A DNA stretch of 64,000 nt from Elysia crispata (Eukaryota; Mollusca; Gastropoda; Plakobranchidae). Below are positions 49,554-64,000 of the stretch, one piece after another. The translations under genes were made by a program, and so were the position numbers. Within the stretch, counting starts at the first letter, position 1, and every line of letters begins with the position of its first letter. The DNA lies in the NCBI GenBank assembly GCA_033675545.1, contig JAWDGP010006277.1, forward strand, positions 92,501-156,500. The letters are read 5' to 3'. The notes beneath the pieces are model-generated. The model saw nothing but the letters and a program-made list of their open reading frames with translations, ran no database searches and had not been told where the DNA came from.

Positions 49554-49752
49554 AATAAAGGAAATTGACTAGTTCTGTTCATTTCCAGTCTGTTTTAGAT
49601 ACTTTTAAATGCTTATTAGAAAGCTGTGAATTTTAGCATTAAGTGCCATAAATGTGTACTGCCTTGCGGAAATTCCTAGCCGCGCAGTTATTTATACCTA
49701 CAACATAATGAGTGTTTAAAAAAAATTGTAAATAGATTTGGATTTTACAGAA
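49554..49752 (+). repeat. dispersed direct repeat, copy 2
   Basis: Diverged copy of 47481-47675, roughly four fifths identical by eye. The family is unknown; no tRNA boxes are seen in it. Confidence 0.9.
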
Positions 49753-50883
49753 TCAGTTAACTATTCTCATTGATTTATCGTCCACGGAAATGTATAAATG
49801 ATATACACACATAAATAACTTTATGATACAAATAGATGACCGACCTAGGATATTGCCTTCAGTTATGATATCACAATATTATTGGTATATTCAAAAGGCA
49901 TTGTATGAAACCTCTTAATGTCCTTATGCAAAACGTTTACCAAGGCTTGGATTCTTTAACCGACTCGAAGTTCTATCAACTAGCAGTTATTTATTTTGTA
50001 TCCACAATTATTGCTTTATAACGTGAAGTATTATTTATGACAATACCTTTAGAATATAAAAGTGCAAATTCCCGCTTAAAATTTCATCGCTGGTGACAAG
50101 AAAAGGACAAAAAATGTACTTACCACCTAAATTTTATGAGGTAGATTGCTAGTATCGCATATTAGTACCGTATACTTCTAATAGCCTTTATTAATCATAA
50201 TGAAACTAATCAAAGATATAAACCTCTGAATCACAAAACCAACTGACTTAAATGGGCTTTATTATGTCCAAAACGGTCGAAGGAAAATCTTAAGTTTTAA
50301 TATAATAGAAAAATCCTCAATCAATGCTGGCTTGAGCTGGCTCTAACACGTTTTAAGTTTGATTGATTCAGTAAACTTGAGTAAGGCTGTGTATGGAGGT
50401 GGATAGAGTTGGCTTTTGTAATACTGGACAGTGGACAGTGAGGAAAAAATCAGAGCTCTAATGTTGAGAAGTATGGGGTAGGATGCTTAGAATTTAAGAC
50501 CGAGGGGAGTACATATTACAGACGTGTGCCTACCTATGTACCTACAGTTCTACCTATCCATCTTTTTACACTATCTACGCGTTCCTCTTATAAATTTCCA
50601 TCTTCCAGTTCATCAATAACGTCACATTTAAAAAAAAATATATTCACTTAAAATTATGTCCCCAGAATTTTTAAGTCTGATACATACGATTACATCCTTT
50701 AGTACCATTCAATATTCGGATAATAAATGTCATAAAATATATAAACAAAAGGTAATAACAAGAACTCTTGATTCTTTTCTTCAATTGGTGAAATGTACGT
50801 CCGTTCTGACAAAAAGAAATCTAGTTCCTTTAGGTCAAAACCAAAACTGTGTATTTGAACCAGATCTTTCAAGAATGCATTAC

Positions 50884-50886
<3 letters not shown>
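49753..50886. other. intergenic AT-rich DNA
   Basis: No gene or repeat recognised. Confidence 0.5.
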
Positions 50887-50954
<68 letters not shown>

Positions 50955-50968
50955 TCACTCTCTCTCTG
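50887..50968. repeat. (CT)n microsatellite
   Basis: About 82 bases of CT, with interruptions at the 3' end. Confidence 0.97.
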
Positions 50969-51714
50969 TACTTCTCTCGCCTCTCTTTCTCTCTCTATCT
51001 ATGTATCTAGCTAGTGATCTACATACCTATGTCTAATTCTATTAATTATTTTTTCCTTCAAACCCCTCTCCAAATTTAGATATCTTTGTAAAATAATTTT
51101 GAAAAGAGCTGCCCTAAAACGAGAGAAAAGGTTGTGATTGCTCTTCTTTTTTCCATTTTCGCTCATTTTATTGAATAAACCAAGCAACCAACATTTACAC
51201 CTTTTAATACTATGCGTTATTGGTTTTAAATTTTTTAACACTTCTTCATTGACACTTTCTCAGTTTAAATGTTTTCTCCAGCTCTCTTTTTATTTTGTTT
51301 TATGTACTTTTCTTTTGAGATTAAATTTTTGCCACTTTTACTTTTTTTTTTATCTTTCTTTTCCTTCTCCAGAAACGATTTATTGTGGACTGACGCCGGT
51401 CACGAAATTTAATGTAGAATTTAACTTAAAAAATTTTTTACGACATTATTTCACGAATTTTAAACATTAGTTATTTTGTTTTCTACATTTTTTAATACTT
51501 TGTGAATTGGATTTTGATATTTTGCGCTCTAGGGGAACTTTTCTCAGCGGAAAAAAAATATTTATCATGTAAATGACAGAAACAAAACGTCATAAATCTA
51601 TAAAAGAAAAAAAAAAGTTTCCAAAGATTAGACAAACCCAAAAAACGAATGGAGGCTCAAGTTGACATTCATATACACATTCTTGCACAAAAGTCAAATG
51701 TTCTCTTTCATTCA

Positions 51715-51718
<4 letters not shown>

Positions 51719-51782
<64 letters not shown>
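51719..51782. repeat. (CT)n microsatellite
   Basis: About 32 uninterrupted CT units. Confidence 0.97.
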
Positions 51783-51785
<3 letters not shown>

Positions 51786-51899
51786 ACTCTTTCACACTAT
51801 CTCAATCTGCTACCTTTTTTCGTGTCCTAGTCTCTGTCCTAAACTCCTCTTCTCCGCTCTCATTTGTGCCTGCATTAAATTTTTTAAACTAAGCTGACA

Positions 51900-55215
<3,316 letters not shown>

Positions 55216-55859
55216 GAGATAATGATAAATAAGGTTAAAAAGAAAATATAGGCAAAGGCGAAACAAACATAAATTACGCAAAGGCAAAGAATAAGATTTC
55301 TCACCAATTTATGTACCTCGATTCTCCGATTTTTGGACCTATAAAAATTAAGGGTCAGTTTGCTGCTATTAAAAAGAAAAATTCATGTGAAATGAAATGA
55401 AAGGTTTGTGATCAAGAAAACTTTTTTTTTTTTAATTGTGAAAATGGTTATGGTTCTCTTTGGTAACAATAGGGTTGAAATATTTTTGTTTGTGATTTAA
55501 GACGTATTCCATTTTTCCAATCTATTTAGTGTTATAGATACCAAGCTTTCCTCGCGTTATAGTTACAGTAAAGTTTTAACAACTATATTGTACATTAAAC
55601 TCTCAAAACTTTGTTTCCATGTCTTCCTCGTCTTAGCAGTTTATTCGTTTCTATTTTTATATTTTTTTTTCTTGACTCTTTTATTTATCTCAGTAGGATT
55701 CTCTCGTTACATTCTTCTTCCCTTATGTCATTATTTGTATCATTAATGTCGCACTCTGTCTTTACCCTTAGCTCACAACATGCTCTTCTCTTAATAGTTA
55801 TTTATTTTATTTCCCCTCTCCGCCTCTACGTTTCACCTGACAATGTATTAATTTTAAGC

Positions 55860-55993
55860 GTCTATCTATCTTTCTATCTATCCACACATCTATCTTTCTA
55901 TTTATCTATCTGTCCCTCTATTTACCTACCTACCTATCTATTTATCTATCTGTCGCTCTATCTATTTATCTACTTACCTACATATTTATCTAA
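55860..55993. repeat. degenerate (CTAT)n tract
   Basis: Interrupted CTAT/TTAT/CTAC tetramers over about 130 bases. Confidence 0.9.
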
Positions 55994-56596
55994 ATATCTT
56001 TGATTTATTGAATTATGATATTTTTGCACTATATAATTATTATTTCAAGATGATCAGGTTCTTGTGACTGCCGAATAATGAGTGCCATATAATTATAAAA
56101 ATCCCAGTCTAAGCTAGTAAAGGAAATCGACACGAAATCCTCCACTTGATTCAAAGGATAAAAAAAAATCAAAGATCGGAGGAAAAAAAAAAACCCAACA
56201 AAACAACAACAAACAAACGCGGCATCTAAACAAGGTGTATCTAAGCTCCTAGTTGATATTGAATCTTCTATAGATAATGAAAGCGAAAGTTAGCTAACCA
56301 GGTTTAAATTATATGAAAACTCTTGTCCATTCTGAAGAAAGGTAACTCTGAGGCAAGGTCCCTCAGTGCAAACGATGGTAGCCCACACGCCCTTATGTTT
56401 CTATAACAGGGAGGTAACAAGCCTGGAGCGTAACGCAACCTTTCTGTGACAACACTGTCGGAACGGAATCCGTTACCTGGGCAAATTGATGAAATCTGGT
56501 AAGATCTGCTTTTACTAAGTGCTTTGTTTGGCTCTTATTGTGTTTTGTGCCCTTTACGATTTGTATCTTTTGGTTTGCTCTCATTCCCATCACTTT

Positions 56597-56809
<213 letters not shown>

Positions 56810-56879
56810 CCCCGTTCCCTTTTCCGCCTGAGACATTTTTTTTTTTTTGGGGAGGGGGGGGGGAGGGCGTGGACCTCCT

Positions 56880-58028
56880 CATATTAATAATATCTTGTTT
56901 TTTTTTTCCTTAATTCTCCTTTTCTAATATCCATATAAAATGTTAATGGACAGAATCTCGGAAAATAAAACTGTTCCTGTAGTAAAACATGTTAGTAGCA
57001 CTTATTTATCAGTTCCAACTTTGGATGATATTATATATTTGACTTCAGGGCGTATGAGCTTTGAATCCCTATTCCCTACTTACTACTCTCCAAGCCTTCT
57101 TTATTCTTATCTTTCACAGTGTAAGCGTCTAATTTGAAACCCCAAATTCTTTACTGCTTTAATTCTAACAACAAATAATTATGCAGTACTAATCTCTTAT
57201 TTTCATCGTCAGAATTTTAGATTATTTTGAGCTTTCATATCTTCAAGATACTTTAATCTATCTTTATGATCAATCACTTACTACTGGTATGAACTGTTTC
57301 AATTAATTTTCACGCAATTTGGGGAGAAGCATTTCACCTCACAAACTGTCTCGTTGCTGTTTTCATTCGTTCATTTTTTTTTTGTCCTCTCCATTTCTTT
57401 ACAGTCATTAGGGCGAGTATCCAAATAGAGGCAAACAACTTTCATTCTGTAAGATCTCAAAATGGGGGAAATTTTAGCCCATGTAATCAGCACACTGATT
57501 TCACCAAACTTCATTTTTTACTTGGCTTCCCCAGCAGCCTATGAGCATAGCTAAATAAACTTTAGCCTATTCCCATGAACTGTAAGTAGAAAAAAATATC
57601 ATAATTGTTTAAGCGTAATATGATATCAAATTAGTCATCATACGTCTGTTGGACGTTTCGCATAATATTCTGGAGATTTTGGGAGATGAAAATATTAGAA
57701 TAGTGAGGGAAAAAAATTACTCCCCTTTGAATTTCCATTAAAATCCGGTTTGAACTCTAGGTCAATTAAAACTGAAATAAATTAATGGTTGATAAAACCC
57801 CCCTACAGCTTACTTTCACAAGTTTATAAGTTCAAATAAATATGGTTCCACTGAATCGCTGAAATAAAGGCTTGGAGAAAAGGAAGAAAAAAGTGTGAAA
57901 AAGAAGAAAGATAGCGAAGTTGATCGACAGATAAGAAATGATAGATACATACATGAAGGTATAGATCGATCGAGGAATAGATAAAGAGAAAGGCAAAAAT
58001 TAAGGCAGTGAAAGACAAAGCGACAATT
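56880..58028. other. intergenic AT-rich DNA
   Basis: No gene recognised. Confidence 0.5.
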
Positions 58029-58295
<267 letters not shown>

Positions 58296-58702
58296 AGTTA
58301 AAACCCCAGCCAAGTTGCTTTGACACCGAATATTAGAGTAAAAAAAAAACTTACTAAAGACGCTTATGCTCTCTCAAAGTGCGCCCTGCCGATTGAAGAG
58401 CAGAATAAGAGAAGAAAATGGAAATATTTCTTGTGGTGATTGTCAGACGTAAGCTACAAATGTCACAAGACTGCACAATTTCTCTGAGCGTGACAAAAAC
58501 AAATCTTGATTCTTTAAGTACACAATTAATTACCTGATTTAACCCAGTTTACTTCATAGCTAAGGTTTTAATACATGTTTTAGAGGACTAAACCAAAGTC
58601 GTCCAATAGGAGCGTTTAGTTTTTAGATTGATGAAATAAACAGTGTGAATGGGCCTGATTGATACAAGGCTTACAGAACTTCGGTAAATATATTTACTTT
58701 TA

Positions 58703-58704
<2 letters not shown>

Positions 58705-58787
<83 letters not shown>
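58705..58787. repeat. (CT)n microsatellite
   Basis: About 41 CT units ending in a C run. Confidence 0.98.
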
Positions 58788-58789
<2 letters not shown>

Positions 58790-59209
58790 CCCCTCTCTTT
58801 CTATTTCTTCTGCTTCTCTTCCACTTAGCCTGCTTTCTAGTGGCGATTGGGCAGACCCTTCCAGGTGTTTCAAGGCGCAAAGTGTCAATAAACAAACGCT
58901 TCTCATGGCTGAGGCAAAGGGTATTTGAACTAGATTTAAGCACGAAATGAATTAGTCGATGTTTATCGTACTTCAGCTGATCTGCTTTACCGATCCTTCA
59001 TCTCCAGCATAGACCAACATGAAATCTGCTTCCTCCAGATGCTGTCTGCTTAAATACTCATGTATGTCTCTCACTCAACTTTTATTTTTGCTAAAATTTT
59101 ATTCCAACATTTTCATATGCACACATCACATATTTGAGTCTATTTATGTACAATGAAAGATGTAATGACACATTTTGTAGTTTAAAAAGATCGATGAAGT
59201 TAATAATAA

Positions 59210-59360
59210 AATTGATGATGTTTATGAGGATGGTGGTGGTGGTGGTACTATGTTGTTATTGTTGTTGATGAGAATGATGAAGATGTAATGATCGTTTCTA
59301 TTATCTTCATCTTTTCCTTCGAGATGATCATGATGATGATAAGGATGATGGCGGTGGTGG
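59210..59360. repeat. degenerate (GAT)n/(GGT)n tract
   Basis: Short runs of GAT, GGT and GTT triplets. Confidence 0.75.
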
Positions 59361-59574
59361 TAAGGGAGGAAATTATAACAATAAAAAGACAATTTGAAAC
59401 AACATCGATGATAACAAAAGCAAGCAAGAATGTGAACGAGATACGAACAAGCCCTGAGCAGGATATAACGTTTGTTGGATTTTTTTTTTTTTAATATAAG
59501 AAAGTCATATAAAAATTAACTGGTATGCCTCTAAACCTATCATTATTAAACTTGCTCTGCGTTCTTTGCTGTCT

Positions 59575-59685
59575 CTGTCTGTCTGCCTGTCTCTCTGCCC
59601 CCCCCTCTCTCTCTGTCTCTGTCTCTGTCTCTGTCTCCGTGTGTGTATGTGTGTGTGTCTGTTTGTCTGTCTATCTGTCTGTCTG

Positions 59686-59754
<69 letters not shown>
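59575..59754. repeat. (CTGT)n/(GT)n/(CT)n compound microsatellite
   Basis: Pyrimidine-rich compound array ending in about 30 CT units. Confidence 0.97.
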
Positions 59755-59757
<3 letters not shown>

Positions 59758-62700
59758 GTATCGGTATCAATGCTGGCACCCCGCTAAGTGAGCTCTTTAC
59801 CTCAAACATCTCTGTGTATTTTGAGTCTCACACAGTGAGAAGCAATAATCTAGATGTAACGGGCAAGCTTGTGAAACGATAAAGCTCACTATGTAAGAAA
59901 ACCTTTCAATTTTCTCCTGCTTACAAAAAGTGCAGTCTGGCAACGTAAATAATTATAATTGTATATCGCGCTAAAGTACTTCCCTATTTATAGCCTTCCA
60001 TGATTCAGAGAAGTTTTGAGTACTTAGATGGTATGTTAAGGAATCATATCCTTTTTAGGAGATTTTTAGGTCTGGTTTATATATATTTTATACATATGAC
60101 AAAAGTTACAGTCTACATGCTCTGTATACAACCCCCAGAGAAACAGATTTATCATATAGCAATGCGATAAACGTATGCTTGACAGATATACCAGTAGATT
60201 GTTGGATATATTTTCAGAATGGTTTCTCAAAATGATCATTTTGGTTTTACTTAATCTATATCAAAACATTGTAGAGCTCACACCAGCGTGTCAATAAGTT
60301 GGTTCTTTGGTTAATTTTTATCCTTAAGTTCCAGATCTGGACTGGTTGGTGGGGAGTTTAAAGACTTCTCTTTGCTTGATTGAGGCTATAAAGAGCATTG
60401 TAATGCATCATCAAAACCAATCAAAATGAGTAAAAGTTGGTCACATCACAGATTTATCGTTTTGTGTACACTTGTAATTGGTTGATTGATTGCCAAGCAA
60501 CAATCCCTAACTTTTTTTCCAACCCATCCCATAGACCCATCTCTTACCAAGCTCGACCCAACGCGTGAGGGCTCTACAAAGCTGGGAAATAAGACTCCTG
60601 AGCCAAACATCGCTGTCGGCACTATTCAAATTTGTGCCAATTTGGCACAAAATATCCTAGGAATTTCGAGCTCTCTACCTCATTGTATGCCCAAAACCAT
60701 TCATTTTAAAAAAAAATCATGCAGTGATTTTTGAAACATTTCAAAGAGAAAAAAATGCTAGCTTTTTCTTCTCGCAGATTTTATAAACATATTTGTGCAC
60801 AATTTTCGGAAATGATGAATATCTTATTTTAAAAACGGTGTCGAGACCAAAACATGCCAACATTGAGTGGATATGAAATATGAATACTATAATAGGAAAA
60901 CCCCAAAACCAACCGAGCAACTTCGCTGCATTGGTTTCAAGCTGTGTTTACTATAAGAGCCTGCGCCCCAAGTACATAAATGTAATATATTTCGCTGTTT
61001 AAACTAAAATAACTTTCAAAGATTCGCACAGTTTTCGTTTCCTTCACAAAATCCGCCTCACATTATCATTATAATGAACTTAAACGAGATATTTAGTTTC
61101 CAGACCGTTAACTATTCTAGGCACGTAAAGCAATCCAAAATTGTTTCTTGTGGATAAGTCTGCCTTAGTGTATGATAACAGGAGTGCCGCATCACGGCTA
61201 AAAGGAAGGTGTGAACAACTATTATTTTAGTCTAATGCCACTCCCAGAAAATCATGACTAATAATTTTATCACGTCTTAGATTCAACTCCACATGTTTCA
61301 AGCAGGTTGGATATTCAAATATTAAATACAGTAGTGCACTACAATTTATAATTTCAGAAAAAGGTAAATAATATGTAATGACATAAACAGTTATAGGCGC
61401 AAATGCTTTAATTTTTTTTCTTTTTTTTTTTTTTTAAAGTCCTGATATCTGCAAAGATTAGTCGTCGTAAACTCGAGATTCACCATCAGCAGAAAATGAC
61501 ATTAGGTCGATTATTCAAGGTGGCAGACGATTTCGAAACTCCAATCAGTAAATGAAATAGGAAATTAAGCGCTAACTCAAGTTGAACGCTACACGCAACC
61601 GCTCCCTGTTGCTTAGCATGTTGGACTGTTGAGAAGCAGCGCGTCACCAGTCACGGGTTACTTACATAATTATACATGTATTTTAATCGGGCGAAATCTT
61701 CCTTTGCTATGTCGTATAGCTGGAAATATTGTAAAATATAACGATGAAAACAGTAAAATGTCCTTAGCGACGAAAATAGAATTTTAAGACTATTTTGGTC
61801 ATAATTCAAAGTTGACGCCAGGCTGTTTATACCCACAAAGCGTGTTCATTCTGTTAAAACCAAGCTATAAAGTTAGATGAAATAGATCACTATGTCGCAT
61901 CGGCAAACTTTGTTTACATTTTGAATCTAACAAGCTGATATAGTATGAACGTCTTATTTTCTAATCTTAGAAGAAAGTGTAATATGTCGGCGCATAGATG
62001 ATTCCTTAATGCATACTATAAAATTATGTTTTCTCGCAGTTACATGCATAAAATATCTCTCACTGATTTTGAATACTTTCGTAGCATGGTCCCACGATAA
62101 ATGGTTTTGGAAGTCCTGATAATTTCTTAGCATCTTATAACAGAAAGCATAATTTTTTGTAAGTTCCGATTGCAAACCATCCCCTCTTAATACCCCATGG
62201 TAATGTGGTCTCTATAGGGCTTGTCCTGGAGCCTTCTCTGGTCCAAACCATTCTCTATTAATTTTCTGCTGTAGTTCCGCGATATTCATTCCATGAGTTA
62301 CCGTACAAGTATATGGAAACATAAAGCCAAGGATCGTACGGTTTGATTTTCAAAGCTGTGGGTCCCACCATCTTGAGTTTTAAACATAGACCTATTAGTC
62401 TGGGAAGTTACAGTGACTTATTTTCAGGTATAAATGCCTTATCTTTAAGGATAGCTCTTAAAGTATTAAAGTACGGGGCAGTTTCAAGCTACTTTCATTG
62501 ACATTGATGTGGTTGCTCATGTCATCGATATTATTAATAATCGTTTGGTTATTTTAATTTTACTCAGCTAAAATGCATGTATGCGGTGTCATGCCTGAAA
62601 CAACTTTAATACAATTTGATGATGCAAAAAAAAATGTTGCTGCTAAAATGCACTCTGTAGTGGCTGAAGTGTAGACACAATTATAACATGAAAGTCCTTT

Positions 62701-64000
62701 TTTATTTCAATTTGATTTTTTACCGTCTGTGGAAACTTGGCCATAAGTGAGCTCCACTGTATGTTAATCGAATATAAGCGATTGGAATAATAGGTCTATG
62801 AGTCAGAAGCATGCTGATACCTTGATACCTTGTTCGATGCAGATTTGAAGATTACTTTTCGGAAGTATGTCAAAGTTTGACTACAAGAACCAGCAAAGTA
62901 ATGTTTACTTTGAGATGTCAGAGAAGCTATCCAGGTGCCAGGAGATCTGAAAGTAGCCATGACGATGGCAAAGTGATACCTATCTCTATCTTCCCAGTGG
63001 TTGCCCTCTATAATCCGTCCGTGTTTACCTCCCTTAGCTAGCGCTGAGATAAGCATCGGATTCTACGGCTATCGTAAACGATTACGATCTCTTGGTGTGA
63101 CCTCTGTGCATATAAACATAGTGATCTCGATTTGTAACTTAAACACTGCTTAACCCAAAAGTGTCTTTAGAAATAGGATTGTGTGTACTCTTATTTTGTA
63201 ATCAGAACATTGTCGAAGCAATATTTTTTTTTTAAATCGAAATAAGAAAAAGACTCAATTATCTTGCTTTGTCCTTCTATTTAGGTCTCAATCTTGTCTT
63301 ATAACGACAGCCGGAGTGCTGCTGGTGTTGGCGTAAGAGATCTCACCTTCCTAACTATAAAATATGCAGGTTATCTACACCACGGGTTCTACATCACGCC
63401 ATAATGTGCACTAATTTTATCATAGCTAAAATGTTATTTCATAGAGAGTTAAGTGTCAAAAACACCTTTCAAAATTGAATCTATAAATAAATCCACCTAT
63501 GGCACCAGACTCCAATAAATTTTCTCCTCCCTTTTTCTGTCTATCATTTTCGTCTTTTTTTTACCCTCTCCGTCCAGCTTCTCTCCTTCAGCTTTTTCTG
63601 CACTAAACTTTCAATACTACAGACTTAATCTATTACAACTTCATATATAGATGAGAAATGATTCGGACCCTGTTTTAACAAATTAATAAACGATAAAGGA
63701 CAGAGCAGTGGACTGATTAAAAATCGCAATAATTTTTTGTGCGTTACTTATTGGTTGCGCAAAGCAAACTTTCTGATGTCATATTCATATGCCATGAGTA
63801 CGACTTCATTTCAATGGAAACATACTTTTGAATATTGCCCGATCTGCTTAAAACAACACAATGGTTATAAAAAAAATATCTTTTGGTCAACTTTGTCCGC
63901 AGTGCTTCAATGAACTTAAAAATATAATTATTGTTACCAAAGAAGAAATTGAGACGTCTTTGCTGATTAACAATTAAAAAGAATCCTAACCCCCCCCCCC
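59755..64000. other. intergenic AT-rich DNA to window end
   Basis: No gene, tRNA or clear element is seen. Poly(T) at 61411-61435. The window ends in a run of ten C, where the true sequence beyond cannot be judged. Confidence 0.5.

Noticed and set aside
47481-49752. Direct repeats as LTRs of a retroelement
   Set aside because: No coding trace, primer-binding site or polypurine tract between them, and the copies do not start TG or end CA at matching points.
60486-60734. 82-codon open frame
   Set aside because: No recognisable motif and no splice context that supports an exon.

Overview
The window looks like AT-rich nuclear DNA of an invertebrate animal, most likely a mollusc (a gastropod is my best guess, not proven). 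The reasons are spliced genes with GT-AG introns of 0.4-2.2 kb, a protostome-like NK3 homeobox gene, tRNA-derived SINE and LINE fragments, and very many long (AG)n/(CT)n microsatellites. It is not bacterial, and I see no operons, ribosome binding sites or CRISPR arrays.

Two host genes can be read completely, both on the + strand. (1) 15748-25183 is an eight-exon adenosine deaminase-like gene (ADAL/MAPDA type, N6-methyl-AMP deaminase). Every splice junction joins in frame into a 357-residue protein. (2) 36010-40151 is a four-exon NK3/bagpipe (Nkx3-type) homeobox gene of about 575 residues. It has an N-terminal Groucho-type eh1 motif, a homeodomain with Tyr54 and a conserved C-terminal tail, and its homeobox is split by an intron between homeodomain residues 44 and 45. 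A GC-rich proline-rich open stretch at 511-827 on the - strand is probably one exon of a third gene that continues outside the window.

Mobile or decayed elements: 8395-9625 is a 5'-truncated LINE (reverse transcriptase plus C-terminal region and a (TAA)n tail). 11354-14515 is a heavily decayed copy of a large, poorly characterised protein family that carries a possible PIN/FEN1-like nuclease core (AADAVYH, LSTDLVIEQ, GGSL, GCDTTSR and CKTDC motifs in order). tRNA-derived SINE relics lie at about 4613, 29255 and 33135. Two foldback or MITE-like insertions sit in ADAL introns 1 and 3. Two further repeat pairs lie at 43.9-44.6 kb (inverted) and 47.5-49.75 kb (direct).

Layout: 0-8 kb one possible exon and mostly unassigned AT-rich DNA; 8-9.6 kb LINE; 10.6-14.5 kb microsatellite and decayed family copy; 15.7-25.2 kb ADAL; 25.2-35.7 kb intergenic with microsatellites and a GC-richer patch at 31.1-31.8 kb; 35.7-40.4 kb NK3 with a TATA promoter; 40.4-64 kb a gene desert with many microsatellites and a few GC-rich, possibly regulatory patches. 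The two genes have unrelated jobs (nucleotide clean-up and developmental transcription control). Nothing suggests that they work together.
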